Assembly: GCA_031291325.1 (NCBI GenBank) | Contig: JARLJG010000030.1 | Coordinates: 22,595 to 86,594, forward strand | Origin: Burkholderiaceae bacterium | GTDB lineage: Bacteria; Pseudomonadota; Gammaproteobacteria; Burkholderiales; Burkholderiaceae_D | Length of the DNA stretch: 64,000 nucleotides | Direction of reading: 5' to 3' | Shown here: piece by piece, positions 56,977 to 64,000 of the stretch | Position numbering within the stretch: the stretch's first letter is position 1 | How the letters are laid out: each line of letters opens with the position of its first letter | Program-made: the position numbers and the translations under genes | Notes under the pieces: generated by a model | Database searches by the model: none | Told to the model about the DNA's origin: nothing | Seen by the model: only the letters and a program-made list of their open reading frames with translations

Positions 56977-57096
56977 GGGCGCCTCTAAAAATCGCCAAAA
57001 GTGTCCAAGGTCGAGTCGAGGAGCGGACATGTACGTAGGTACATCGAGCACCGCAGGCTCGAGATTGGGCACTTTTGGCAATTTTTAGAGGTGCCC
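56977..57096. repeat. 120-bp imperfect palindromic element, copy 2
   Basis: Termini GGGCGCCTCTAAAAATCGCC and GGCAATTTTTAGAGGTGCCC; centre ATGTAC-GTAG-GTACAT. It has about 13 mismatches to copy 1 (26550-26669), same length, no gaps. It ends 12 nt upstream of the cysB start codon, in the same orientation relative to the gene as copy 1. Confidence 0.85.
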
Positions 57097-57164
57097 TTAT
57101 TATCAATACGAATAACAAGGAGTAATAATTACATCAAATCGTTATACTAAGAACGAATCATTAG

Positions 57165-57731
57165 TTATGTTCTTATATGATTCTGGAATATCGATTGTGC
57201 TTCGGCGACCATTTTTCCCAATAAAGACAGGCCTAACGGCCAGTCGCCGATGCCGGACTCCGCATTGATATGCCCCAAATCACCGGCCGAGAGAAAATCT
57301 GCGCCCCAAATACCGGCCCACATGCGCGCCCGTTCGCTCGTCATCCAGGGGTCGCTCAAGCTGCCGACCACCAACGAAGGCGCGGCCAGCGAGCGCACGC
57401 GCAGAACCTCCGTCAGTCCGAATTTGTCGGGGTCGGCAGGCGCCACCAACAGCGCGCCAACCAGATTGGGTGCACCTTGCGCGGCGGCATTGATGGTCGT
57501 CAGCGCGCCGAAACTGTGCGCCGCGACGAAGGTCGGCCTTGTCGAGCGCCGTAATACTTGCAGGAAACGCTCGGTCCACACCTCCAGGTCGGGGGTGGCG
57601 GGATCGTCCTGGTCGACCCGTTCAAACGAGGGATACAAACGCTGCCAGCGCGATTGCCAGTGCGCCGCCTCGCTGCCGTACAAGCCGGGAACGATCAAGA
57701 CGCGCTGTTCCGATAAGTTGCAGATTTGCAT
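57165..57731 (-). CDS. RBBP9/YdeN-family alpha/beta hydrolase
   Basis: A 188-residue small serine hydrolase. It has VLIVPGLYGSEAAHWQSRW at about 11-29, nucleophile Ser73 in AAHSFGAL (variant of GxSxG), Asp in GSLSDPWM and His in DLGHINAESG. RBBP9-type proteins hydrolyse small esters; the natural substrate is unknown. It lies upstream of cysB with 200 bp between, most of it the 120-bp element. Confidence 0.9.
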   Translation of the reverse strand: MQICNLSEQRVLIVPGLYGSEAAHWQSRWQRLYPSFERVDQDDPATPDLEVWTERFLQVLRRSTRPTFVAAHSFGALTTINAAAQGAPNLVGALLVAPADPDKFGLTEVLRVRSLAAPSLVVGSLSDPWMTSERARMWAGIWGADFLSAGDLGHINAESGIGDWPLGLSLLGKMVAEAQSIFQNHIRT

Positions 57732-57895
57732 TTCGATTTCTATTGGCCAGACAATTTCGGCGGCTATTTCGAGAGCTGATTAGCGTACGGCGATTGCTAT
57801 CGAAAAAGAACGAATGCTTTCGCAACTCGTTATGAGGTTTTCAGCTATGAAGCGATTGCCGCCCCGCTCGCATGCCAGCAGGCAATCCGCTCGGC

Positions 57896-58306
57896 TTAGC
57901 GGAAGAACACTGGAATCAACACCACGGCCCAGGTTGCGGCGGCCAGTCCGAGCGTCAGGAACACGGCTGCACTGCCGAAATCCTTGGCATTCTTGGACAA
58001 GGGATTGCGTTCCAGCGACACGCGGTCTACCACCGCTTCCACCGCCGAATTGATCAATTCGACGATCAGCACCAGGATAAACACGCCGATCAGCATCAAT
58101 TTTTGAAGCGGCGTGACCGGCAGCAACAAAGCAATCACCGTCGCGCATACCACCAACACCAATTCCTGGCGGAACGCGTGCTCCATGCGCCAGGCGGCCC
58201 TGAATCCTTCGATGGAATAATAAAAAGCAGAAAAAATGCGCTTGAGGCCGCTTTTGCTCTTGAATTCACTGATTGGTTCGTTGGTTGGTTCGTTGATCTT
58301 ATCCAT
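57896..58306 (-). CDS. dgkA: Diacylglycerol kinase
   Basis: A 136-residue trimeric membrane kinase. Three hydrophobic segments follow a short cytoplasmic head (IFSAFYYSIEGFRAAWRMEHAFRQE). The active-site segment ELINSAVEAVVDR, with the catalytic Glu, is at about residues 80-95. It recycles diacylglycerol from membrane-derived oligosaccharide and LPS modification into phosphatidate. Confidence 0.95.
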   Translation of the reverse strand: MDKINEPTNEPISEFKSKSGLKRIFSAFYYSIEGFRAAWRMEHAFRQELVLVVCATVIALLLPVTPLQKLMLIGVFILVLIVELINSAVEAVVDRVSLERNPLSKNAKDFGSAAVFLTLGLAAATWAVVLIPVFFR

Positions 58307-58570
58307 ATGATTCCAATTGACTATCGCCCCGCCATATTTTGCTCGCGAAATATTTCAGCGACATGATCTGGCGTTTATTTGTCGCGCTCCGATTGCATGC
58401 AGGAGACAAACTCAAGCACTTTGGCGCGCAAATTGCGCCCAGGGCCGGGCGCAGAGAGATTTTACCAGCACCTGCGCGACGACAGCGGCGACAATATGTG
58501 CGCTGCCATACGAAGTCAAGGGCAATGCAGTCCGCCGAGTCGTCTCGGCCAAGAATATTCGCAGCGCATT
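58307..58570. other. Divergent intergenic region, nothing recognised
   Basis: 264 bp between dgkA and the IclR promoter. Apart from a small inverted repeat GGCGCGCAAATTGCGCC, no gene, RNA or repeat is recognised. Short open frames here look random. Confidence 0.6.
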
Positions 58571-58600
58571 TTGACTTTCTTTTTCACATTATGGTATAAG
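58571..58600 (+). promoter_or_regulatory. Sigma-70-type promoter of the IclR-family gene
   Basis: TTGACT (58571-58576), 18-nt spacer, TATAAG (58595-58600). Transcription would start near 58607, which makes the ATG at 58629 the sensible start rather than the in-frame ATG at 58608. Confidence 0.7.
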
Positions 58601-58628
58601 TAGTATATTGCATTGCACCAACCGCCAT

Positions 58629-59411
58629 ATGAAAACTGAAGCTCCGCTTGAATCCGATAAAACCTCGATCCAAGTGATCGAACGCATGATTTCACTGCTG
58701 GATGCGCTGGCCCTGCATCCTGACCCGGCAAGTTTGAAGGAATTGTCGACTGCCACCGGCTTGCACCCATCGACCGCCCATCGCATCCTCAACGACATGG
58801 TGTTGAAACGCTTTGTCGACCGCGCCGAACCGGGAACCTATCGCCTCGGCATGCGCTTGCTGGAATTGGGCAATATAGTCAAGAGCCGGCTCAACGTGCG
58901 CGAAGCGGCGTTGGATTCGATGCGCTTGCTGCATCGTCGAACCAACCAGACGATCAACCTGTCGGTGCGGCAAGGCGACGAAATCGTGTATATCGATCGC
59001 TCCTTCTCGGAGCGCTCCGGCATGCAGGTGGTGCGCGCCATCGGCGGACGCGCGCCGCTGCATCTGACTTCAACCGGCAAGCTTTTCCTGTCGGTGGACG
59101 ATCCGAAGGCGGTGCGCTCGTATGCGACGCGCACCGGCTTATCCGGCCACAACAAGAATTCGATTACCGATCTGGCCAAGCTGGAGCGCGAACTCAGCCT
59201 GGTGCGCGCGCGCGGCTATGCGCGCGACAACGAGGAACTTGAACTCGGCGTGCGTTGCATGGCTGCCGGAATCCGCGACGACTCGGGGAAACTGATTGCC
59301 GGGCTGTCGATTTCGGCGCCGGCAGACCGCCTGCAGGAAGAATGGCTGGAAGACTTGGTCGGCACTGCCAACCGGATTTCCGAAGTGCTGGGTTACGTGC
59401 CGGCGCAATAA
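58629..59411 (+). CDS. IclR-family transcriptional regulator
   Basis: About 260 residues. Winged helix-turn-helix at the N terminus: MISLLDALALHPDPASLKELSTATGLHPSTAHRILNDM-type sequence (about 16-60). The effector-binding IclR domain follows, with GDEIVYIDRS and LHLTSTGKLFL segments and LGVRCMAAGIRDDSGKLIAGLS near the C terminus. The regulated genes and effector are unknown; there is no catabolic operon beside it. Confidence 0.92.
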   Translation: MKTEAPLESDKTSIQVIERMISLLDALALHPDPASLKELSTATGLHPSTAHRILNDMVLKRFVDRAEPGTYRLGMRLLELGNIVKSRLNVREAALDSMRLLHRRTNQTINLSVRQGDEIVYIDRSFSERSGMQVVRAIGGRAPLHLTSTGKLFLSVDDPKAVRSYATRTGLSGHNKNSITDLAKLERELSLVRARGYARDNEELELGVRCMAAGIRDDSGKLIAGLSISAPADRLQEEWLEDLVGTANRISEVLGYVPAQ

Positions 59412-59414
59412 CGC

Positions 59415-59441
59415 ATAAAAAAGGCGAACCTGGGTTCGCCT
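59415..59441 (-). terminator. Terminator of pbpG (and probably of the IclR gene)
   Basis: Palindrome AGGCGAAC-CTGG-GTTCGCCT with A7 on its left, i.e. T7 after the hairpin on the minus strand. It lies 40 nt past the pbpG stop. Confidence 0.85.
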
Positions 59442-59480
59442 GAGTTTGCAAGGTATCGCACCGGCATGCGCCGGCAGGTG

Positions 59481-60548
59481 CTACAGCGCGTTAGGCTGGA
59501 CTGTGCCCAGGCGCGACACCGTCGTCGATTTGACCTCTTCGAGCCACTTGCGGATGCGTCCGGCATCTCCCAGACGCGAATACTTGCCCTTGGAATCGAG
59601 GAACACCATGATGACCGCGCGCCCTTCTATCATGGCCCGCATTACCATGCAGTGGCCGGCTTCGGTGATATAGCCGGTCTTTTGCAGCAAGATTTCCCAT
59701 GTCGGATTCGAGACCAGGTGATTGGTATTGGCGAATTGCAGTTCGCGCCCGCCGGCGTCGACCATGTAACGGGAGTCGGTCGAATATTGGCATAACAACG
59801 GCTCGTGCTGCACGGCCGCCACCAGCTTCGCCAAATCGCGCGCGCTGGCGACATTTTGACTGGACAGGCCGGTCGGTTCGACATAGCGGGTATCGTTCAT
59901 GCCGAGCGCCTTGGCCTTGGCATTCATCGCGGCCACCGCCGCCGCCAAGCCGCCCGGATAATTGCGCCCCAATGCGGAGGCCGCGCGATTTTCCGAACTC
60001 ATCAGCGCGATATGCAGCATGTCGCCGCGCGACATGCGCGTCCCCGGTCGCAGCCGCGACGAGCTGTTCTTTTCGCGGTCGACATCTTCGTTGGTGATCT
60101 CCAGGATTTCATTCATATCCTGCTTGGCTTCCACCACCACCAGCGTGGTCATCAGCTTGGTAATGGACGCAATCGGCAACGCAACATCGGAATTCTTGTC
60201 CAACAACACTTGCGAAGTGGCTTGATCGAGCACCAGCGCAACGCTGGACTTCAAGTCGAGCGCGTCGCGGGTCCGATTCAAGCCCTCCCGATCGCCGAAA
60301 CTGGCCACTTCCGGCACCGCATAAGCGACCCGCTGCACCGCCACATGCCGATGTCCATGCGCATAGCTGACGTGCCTGGTCGCTTTTTCGTGGGCGGCGG
60401 GCGCCTGCTGCCTGGCATGGTGTTTATGACCACGAGCGTGCCTGGGCTGCGCGTCGTCTGTAGCCGAGTCACTTGCGGCAACTGCTTGCGCAATGCCGAA
60501 TTGAACGGACAGAAGAGAAATAACCAAGCACAGCGCGGATTTAAGCAT
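59481..60548 (-). CDS. pbpG: D-alanyl-D-alanine endopeptidase (PBP7-type, S11 family)
   Basis: A 355-residue periplasmic peptidoglycan endopeptidase. Signal peptide about 1-25. Catalytic motifs: Ser128-X-X-Lys131 (SITK), Ser185-Glu-Asn187 and Lys290-Thr-Gly. The C-terminal beta-domain of DD-carboxypeptidases (PBP5) is absent, which fits PBP7/8. Between the signal peptide and the enzyme domain is a His-rich linker (nine His between residues 37 and 68), unusual for the family. Single gene with its own terminator. Confidence 0.93.
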   Translation of the reverse strand: MLKSALCLVISLLSVQFGIAQAVAASDSATDDAQPRHARGHKHHARQQAPAAHEKATRHVSYAHGHRHVAVQRVAYAVPEVASFGDREGLNRTRDALDLKSSVALVLDQATSQVLLDKNSDVALPIASITKLMTTLVVVEAKQDMNEILEITNEDVDREKNSSSRLRPGTRMSRGDMLHIALMSSENRAASALGRNYPGGLAAAVAAMNAKAKALGMNDTRYVEPTGLSSQNVASARDLAKLVAAVQHEPLLCQYSTDSRYMVDAGGRELQFANTNHLVSNPTWEILLQKTGYITEAGHCMVMRAMIEGRAVIMVFLDSKGKYSRLGDAGRIRKWLEEVKSTTVSRLGTVQPNAL

Positions 60549-60732
60549 CTGCGACTCCCTAACTTTTACGGACGATGAATATCTTTCAGTGTAGCAAATT
60601 TTTAAAAATCCGCAAGCAAATTAGATAGTTAGCGCAATGAATTAAACAATTCCTTCAGCATATATTTTCATACTGGCAATATTATATTTTGAAATCAAAA
60701 ATCCCGACAACCATTGGCGTCACTGAAAATGC

Positions 60733-61428
60733 TCATTCAAGAAATTTGGCAAATGCAGCTACCGGTTCGCGCTCGCTAACCAGGGAGTTTTCGATCTTGC
60801 TGTGGTCGGCGTAGCCGAGCGCCATCCCGCACACGACTTGCTCGTTCTCGGGAAGCTGCAGCACCTCGCGGATCACCTGGTGGAATTGCGTAAATGCCGC
60901 CTGCGGGCAGGTATCCAGTTGGCGGCCGCGCGCAGCCAGCATGACGTTTTGCAGGAAAGTGCCGTAGTCCAGCCAGGAACCCCGCTCCATGACGCGGTCG
61001 ATGGTAAAAATGAGGCCGACCGGAGCGCCGAAAAAGGCGTAATTGCGCGCATGCTGCGCCTGCATGCCGGCTTTGTCGTCGCGCGCCAGGCCTAGCAGCG
61101 CATACAAACCGAAGCCGATCTTGCGACGCCGGTCGACATACGGCGACACCCACTTGAGCGGGTAGTAATTGTATTCCTCGGTATGTTGGGCCGCGCGTGC
61201 CGGATCGTTGAAGATGTCGAGGATCGTCCGCGAGAGCTTTTCCTTCACCTGCCCGGTCAGCACATACACTTTCCACGGCTGGGTATTGGTGCCGGACGGC
61301 GCGCGCGACGCGACTTCGAGAATCGCCTCGATATCTTCGCGCGCAACCGGCTGCGGCAGGTAAGCGCGCACGGAACGGCGGGAAGTAATGGCGGCGTCGA
61401 CGATTTGCTGTTCGGTAGTCTGTATCAT
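60733..61428 (-). CDS. Nitroreductase family flavoprotein
   Basis: A 231-residue FMN-dependent oxidoreductase. Family marks: SRRSVRAYLP...VAREDIEAILEVASRAPSGTNTQPW (about 17-50) and GMALGYADHSKIENSL near the C terminus. It reduces nitro compounds or quinones with NAD(P)H; physiological substrate unknown. It is 7 nt downstream of the thioesterase gene, forming an EamA-thioesterase-nitroreductase run. Confidence 0.92.
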   Translation of the reverse strand: MIQTTEQQIVDAAITSRRSVRAYLPQPVAREDIEAILEVASRAPSGTNTQPWKVYVLTGQVKEKLSRTILDIFNDPARAAQHTEEYNYYPLKWVSPYVDRRRKIGFGLYALLGLARDDKAGMQAQHARNYAFFGAPVGLIFTIDRVMERGSWLDYGTFLQNVMLAARGRQLDTCPQAAFTQFHQVIREVLQLPENEQVVCGMALGYADHSKIENSLVSEREPVAAFAKFLE

Positions 61429-61435
61429 TTCTGAA

Positions 61436-61876
61436 TTATTTCGGATGAATTTGTATGCTGTTCAATAGATTGCGCATCTCGACCGGCAGCGCGGTGGGTT
61501 TACGCGTCTCGCGGTCCACGTAGACATGCACAAAGTGCCCCTGCGCCGACGCAATTTCCGCGTCGTTCTGGAAAATGCCGACATCATAGCGCACGCTGGA
61601 ATTACCCAGCTTGGCCACGCCGACGCCGACGCAGATCCGATCCGGGAACGCTACCGGCGAAAAATAATTGCACTGCGTCTCGATCACCAATCCGATCACC
61701 GCGCCGTGCAAGATATCGAGCGCGCCATTGGTCGCCAGGAAGCGGTTGACCGCCGTGTCGAACCAACTGTAATAGACGACGTTATTCACATGTCCATAGA
61801 CGTCGTTATCCATCCAGCGCGTATCGATGCCTTCAAAGTGAGGGAAATCGCCCCGCCGTTTCGCTTGTATCTTCAT
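61436..61876 (-). CDS. Acyl-CoA thioesterase (4HBT / hotdog fold)
   Basis: A 146-residue hotdog-fold thioesterase. The family motif is DNDVYGHVNNVVYYSWFDT (about 23-41), with the Asp/Tyr/His of the 4HBT class. It hydrolyses an acyl-CoA or related thioester; the exact substrate is unknown. It lies 13 nt after the EamA gene and 7 nt before the nitroreductase gene. Confidence 0.92.
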   Translation of the reverse strand: MKIQAKRRGDFPHFEGIDTRWMDNDVYGHVNNVVYYSWFDTAVNRFLATNGALDILHGAVIGLVIETQCNYFSPVAFPDRICVGVGVAKLGNSSVRYDVGIFQNDAEIASAQGHFVHVYVDRETRKPTALPVEMRNLLNSIQIHPK

Positions 61877-61889
61877 GCTTGTTTTTTCA

Positions 61890-62819
61890 TTATCGTCTCA
61901 CCACAAATACGACACCCGTCACCGCCGCCATCATACCAATTATTCCGCCGATGCCGAGCGTCTCGCCGAAGGCCAGCCAGGCCATTACCGCTGTCGTCGG
62001 CGGCGTCAGGTATAGCAAGCTGGTCACTTTGGTCGCCGCACTCTTGCGAATCAACGCGAACAACAGGAATATCGCACCGATCGATAATGCCAGAACCGAC
62101 CACGACAGCGCAAAGATGAAGCGCGGGTTCCAGCTCACTTGCGACAGCGTCGGATCGAGTTGCTCAAAAGCGACCGCGAGCGGCAAGACCACCACCGTCG
62201 ATGCGACGAACTGGATCAGGGTTCCGGTGCGCAAATCGAAATGCGCGCAATAGCGCTTTTGGTACAGGGTTCCGGCAGTAATCGAGATCAACGCCAACAG
62301 GCATAGCGCGAGACTAGCCGGCGACAGGCCGTTCAAATGCATCTTGTTCGACACCACCAGCGCGACGCCGCACAGACCGATCAACAAACCAAGCCATTGA
62401 CGCGGGCGCAAGGATTCGCCTATCAAGGGCGCGGCAAAGGCGGTGAGAATCGGCTGCATGCCGACAATCAATGCCGAAATCCCGGCCGGCATGCCGAGCT
62501 TGATCGCACACCACACGCCGCCCAGGTACCCGGCTTGCAACAACACCCCGGCCAACGCAATATGGCGAATCCGGCCGGCCGGCCACGGCGCCTTCATCGC
62601 CCACGCCAACGGACCCAGGATGCAGATCACGCCGGCAAACCGCAACAGCAGAAAGGTCAGCGGCGGCGCGTAGGGCAAGCCGAACTTGGCGACGATGAAG
62701 CCGGTGCTCCAGATCAGGACGAAAAACCACGGCATCGTTGCGATCCACGGATTTTGCTGTGGCGCGACGGGACGGACAATAGATTCTGCAGTTGATTGCA
62801 TGAGCGACACTTTATTCAT
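61890..62819 (-). CDS. EamA/DMT-superfamily transporter
   Basis: About 309 residues with 10 hydrophobic segments, made of two EamA repeats. FVLIWSTGFIVAKFGLPYAPPLTFLLLRF in the first repeat is typical of the RhaT/YedA type. Substrate unknown; likely metabolite efflux. The ATG at 62819 (MNKVSLMQST) follows GGAAG at fair spacing; the frame is open upstream to 62897 without similarity. Confidence 0.88.
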   Translation of the reverse strand: MNKVSLMQSTAESIVRPVAPQQNPWIATMPWFFVLIWSTGFIVAKFGLPYAPPLTFLLLRFAGVICILGPLAWAMKAPWPAGRIRHIALAGVLLQAGYLGGVWCAIKLGMPAGISALIVGMQPILTAFAAPLIGESLRPRQWLGLLIGLCGVALVVSNKMHLNGLSPASLALCLLALISITAGTLYQKRYCAHFDLRTGTLIQFVASTVVVLPLAVAFEQLDPTLSQVSWNPRFIFALSWSVLALSIGAIFLLFALIRKSAATKVTSLLYLTPPTTAVMAWLAFGETLGIGGIIGMMAAVTGVVFVVRR

Positions 62820-62919
62820 TTGGTTCTTCCGCAAGCAAAAAAGGGCCGCGCCGCGCGCGGCAAGCTTTTGCGCATTCAAGGATTGCGAGCGGACCAAAAG
62901 ACAGCTTGCGCTATCTCCA

Positions 62920-62943
62920 GCAATAATTCCTGGAAATTATTGC
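62920..62943. promoter_or_regulatory. Inverted repeat between the EamA and phasin genes
   Basis: GCAATAATT-CCTGGA-AATTATTGC, a perfect 9-bp dyad with a 6-nt centre. It is 101 nt upstream of the EamA start and 150 nt upstream of the phasin promoter. It looks like an operator for a dimeric regulator. The rest of the 376-bp gap holds no recognisable gene. Confidence 0.4.
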
Positions 62944-63071
62944 CTCATTGTTTGCAGTTTATCACGAGCGGGTAAAGTTGAAATTTACGCTCGGAAACGT
63001 GCGGGAGACCGTTTCCAGCCAATTCCAATGCCTGCCAGAAAGAATGTCAGATTAAATTAATGCGTATTTGA

Positions 63072-63140
63072 TGCATTGCACTAAAAGGGTATTGACATGC
63101 ACGAAATTGGCCCTAAAATAGCCGTTGTTGCAGCGCACAA
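63072..63140 (+). promoter_or_regulatory. Phasin promoter with possible PhaR-type operators
   Basis: Sigma-70 elements: TTGACA (63092-63097), 16-nt spacer, TAAAAT (63114-63119). Just upstream is the palindromic TGCATTGCA (63072-63080), and over the expected start site the imperfect dyad TTGTTGCAGCGCACAA (63125-63140). In Ralstonia the repressor PhaR binds near the -35 and at the transcription start of phaP. Operators here are a guess from position and TGC/GCA content. Confidence 0.5.
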
Positions 63141-63195
63141 ACAGCACCCACGCCGCCCGGCCCGATTTCATACTCATACTATTAGGAGAAATTCA

Positions 63196-63765
63196 ATGTT
63201 TTCCATCCCAGAACAGTTTTCCAATGCCACCAAATCCAATTTCGAAGCGCAGATCGCATTGCTGACCGAATTGACCAACAAGACATTTGAAAGTATTGAA
63301 AAGATCGTCGACTTGAACCTGAACGTGGTCAAGGCTTCGTTGGAAGAATCGACTGCTGCTGCCAAGCAATTGCTGGCCGCTAAAGATCCGCAAGAATTTT
63401 TCTCGTTGACCACGTCGCAGGCTCAACCGAACGCAGAAAAGGCCTTGTCCTACGGCCGTCATCTGGCTTCGATCGCTTCGGCTGCCCAAGCTGAGTTCAC
63501 CAAGGCTGCGGAAGCGCAAATCGCCGAAAACAGCCGCAAGGTCGTGGCCCTGGTCGACGAAGTCACGAAGAACGCGCCAGCCGGCTCGGAAAGCGCAGTC
63601 GCCTTCATCAAGTCGGCAATCGGCAACGCCAACGCCGGCTACGAACAATTGACCAAGACCACCAAGCAAGCGGTCGACGCGCTCGAAACGAACTTGAACA
63701 CCGCAACCAACCAGTTCGTGCAAGCAGCTGAAAAGACTTCCGGCCGCGCCAAGAAGTCGGCGTAA
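63196..63765 (+). CDS. phaP: Phasin (PHA granule-associated protein)
   Basis: A 189-residue phasin of the beta/gammaproteobacterial type (Phasin_2). It is helical, rich in Ala/Lys/Glu/Gln, and starts MFSIPEQFSNATKSNFEAQI; the C terminus (SGRAKKSA) is basic, Lys/Ala-rich. It coats polyhydroxyalkanoate granules. The ATG at 63196 follows TAGGAGA; upstream in-frame codons overlap the promoter. Monocistronic, with a strong promoter and terminator. It shows that the host stores PHA. Confidence 0.94.
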   Translation: MFSIPEQFSNATKSNFEAQIALLTELTNKTFESIEKIVDLNLNVVKASLEESTAAAKQLLAAKDPQEFFSLTTSQAQPNAEKALSYGRHLASIASAAQAEFTKAAEAQIAENSRKVVALVDEVTKNAPAGSESAVAFIKSAIGNANAGYEQLTKTTKQAVDALETNLNTATNQFVQAAEKTSGRAKKSA

Positions 63766-63823
63766 TCAAGCCAGCGCATGCCGCAAGCGGCGTGCGCATT
63801 GCTTTGCTGAATTTGCAGGATGC

Positions 63824-63855
63824 AAAATGCCCCGATTTGATCGGGGCATTTTTTC
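63824..63855 (+). terminator. Rho-independent terminator of the phasin gene
   Basis: AAATGCCCCGAT-TTG-ATCGGGGCATTT, then TTTCT. Perfect 12-bp stem (63825-63836 / 63840-63851), 60 nt past the stop. Confidence 0.93.
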
Positions 63856-64000
63856 TTTGGGTTCATCTGAGTATTTTGTGGGTAAAAGCGTTTGCACAAC
63901 CCCTCGTCATTCCCGCGAACGCGGGAATCCGTAGTGAGGTGGCACGAGCGAATTCCCTATGGGTTCCCGCCTTCGCGGGAACGACGAGGTTTTTGCCAAA
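63856..64000. repeat. Palindromic repeat family B, two-hairpin copy (runs to window end)
   Basis: Starts TTTGGGTTCATCTGAG and TTTTGTGGGTAA, then hairpin ATTCCCGCGAACGCGGGAAT, spacer, hairpin TTCCCGCCTTCGCGGGAA, and ACGACGAGGTTTTTGCC. It is the reverse-complement counterpart of 44293-44440 and may continue past position 64000. Confidence 0.8.

Noticed and set aside
56965..57081. N-terminal extension of CysB
   Set aside because: It is encoded mostly by the 120-bp repeat; CysB proteins begin at MNFQQL (56964).
63097..63195. Phasin start at 63097
   Set aside because: That ATG overlaps the -35 element TTGACA (63092-63097) of the predicted promoter and lies upstream of the expected transcription start; the ATG at 63196 has TAGGAGA.
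1..64000. CRISPR arrays, tRNA or rRNA genes, prophage or insertion sequences with transposase
   Set aside because: No regularly spaced direct repeats, no cloverleaf with CCA-type acceptor sequence, and no integrase/transposase motif was recognised by eye on either strand. A tRNA scan would be the decisive test for missed RNA genes.

Overview
The window is a chromosomal segment of a Burkholderiales betaproteobacterium. The gene orders rnc-lepB-lepA / degQ-rseB-rseA-rpoE / fab operon, tktA-gapA, ribF-ileS-lspA-coaBC-dut and tldD-nitrilase-yhdP-glnE, together with a phasin, point to the Oxalobacteraceae (Herminiimonas, Collimonas or Herbaspirillum type). No rRNA, tRNA, CRISPR array, phage module or transposase gene was seen. 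The genus is inferred from gene order and protein appearance, not from a search.

Layout. 1-15.2 kb (minus strand): yceD-rpmF-plsX-fabH-fabD-fabG-acpP-fabF (ribosomal protein L32 and fatty acid synthesis), a YgfX-like membrane protein, the envelope-stress module rpoE-rseA-rseB-degQ, a glutaredoxin-like gene, then lepA-lepB-DUF4845-rnc. 15.3-16.7 kb (plus): a YceF-type Maf protein and an RsmI-like methylase. 17.1-19.3 kb (minus): rluC-HAD phosphatase-Rieske. 19.3-23.1 kb: an 820-bp, strongly hairpin-rich leader and rne. 23.3-29.0 kb looks accessory: a 2OG-Fe(II) oxygenase, a DUF3141 PHA-synthase-like protein, an HDOD protein and a chromate transporter. 29.0-32.0 kb: moaA-mobA-moeA. 32.1-40.3 kb (minus): aroG, tldD, a nitrilase-family amidase and yhdP. 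40.4-46.5 kb: glnE facing gapA-tktA. 46.6-56.0 kb (plus): rsmE, mtfA, ribF, ileS, lspA, coaBC, dut and a PDZ/M48-like lipoprotein. 56.0-64 kb: cysB, an RBBP9-type hydrolase, dgkA, an IclR regulator, a PBP7-type endopeptidase, a nitroreductase, a thioesterase, an EamA transporter and a phasin.

Main observations. (1) aroG is preceded by a 31-codon Phe/Tyr-rich leader cistron and a canonical rho-independent terminator, a textbook attenuator layout. (2) A 120-bp imperfect palindrome occurs twice, in the same orientation, 12 and 24 nt upstream of the start codons of two unrelated genes (cysB and the DUF3141 gene); both copies are open in frame and create false N-terminal extensions. (3) Two families of REP-like palindromic repeats fill many intergenic gaps, and one has conserved flanks around a variable number of hairpins. 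(4) The rne leader has a series of strong hairpins, as expected for autoregulation. (5) A lipoprotein with a PDZ domain and M48-like fold has lost at least two zinc ligands. The rest is conserved housekeeping sequence.
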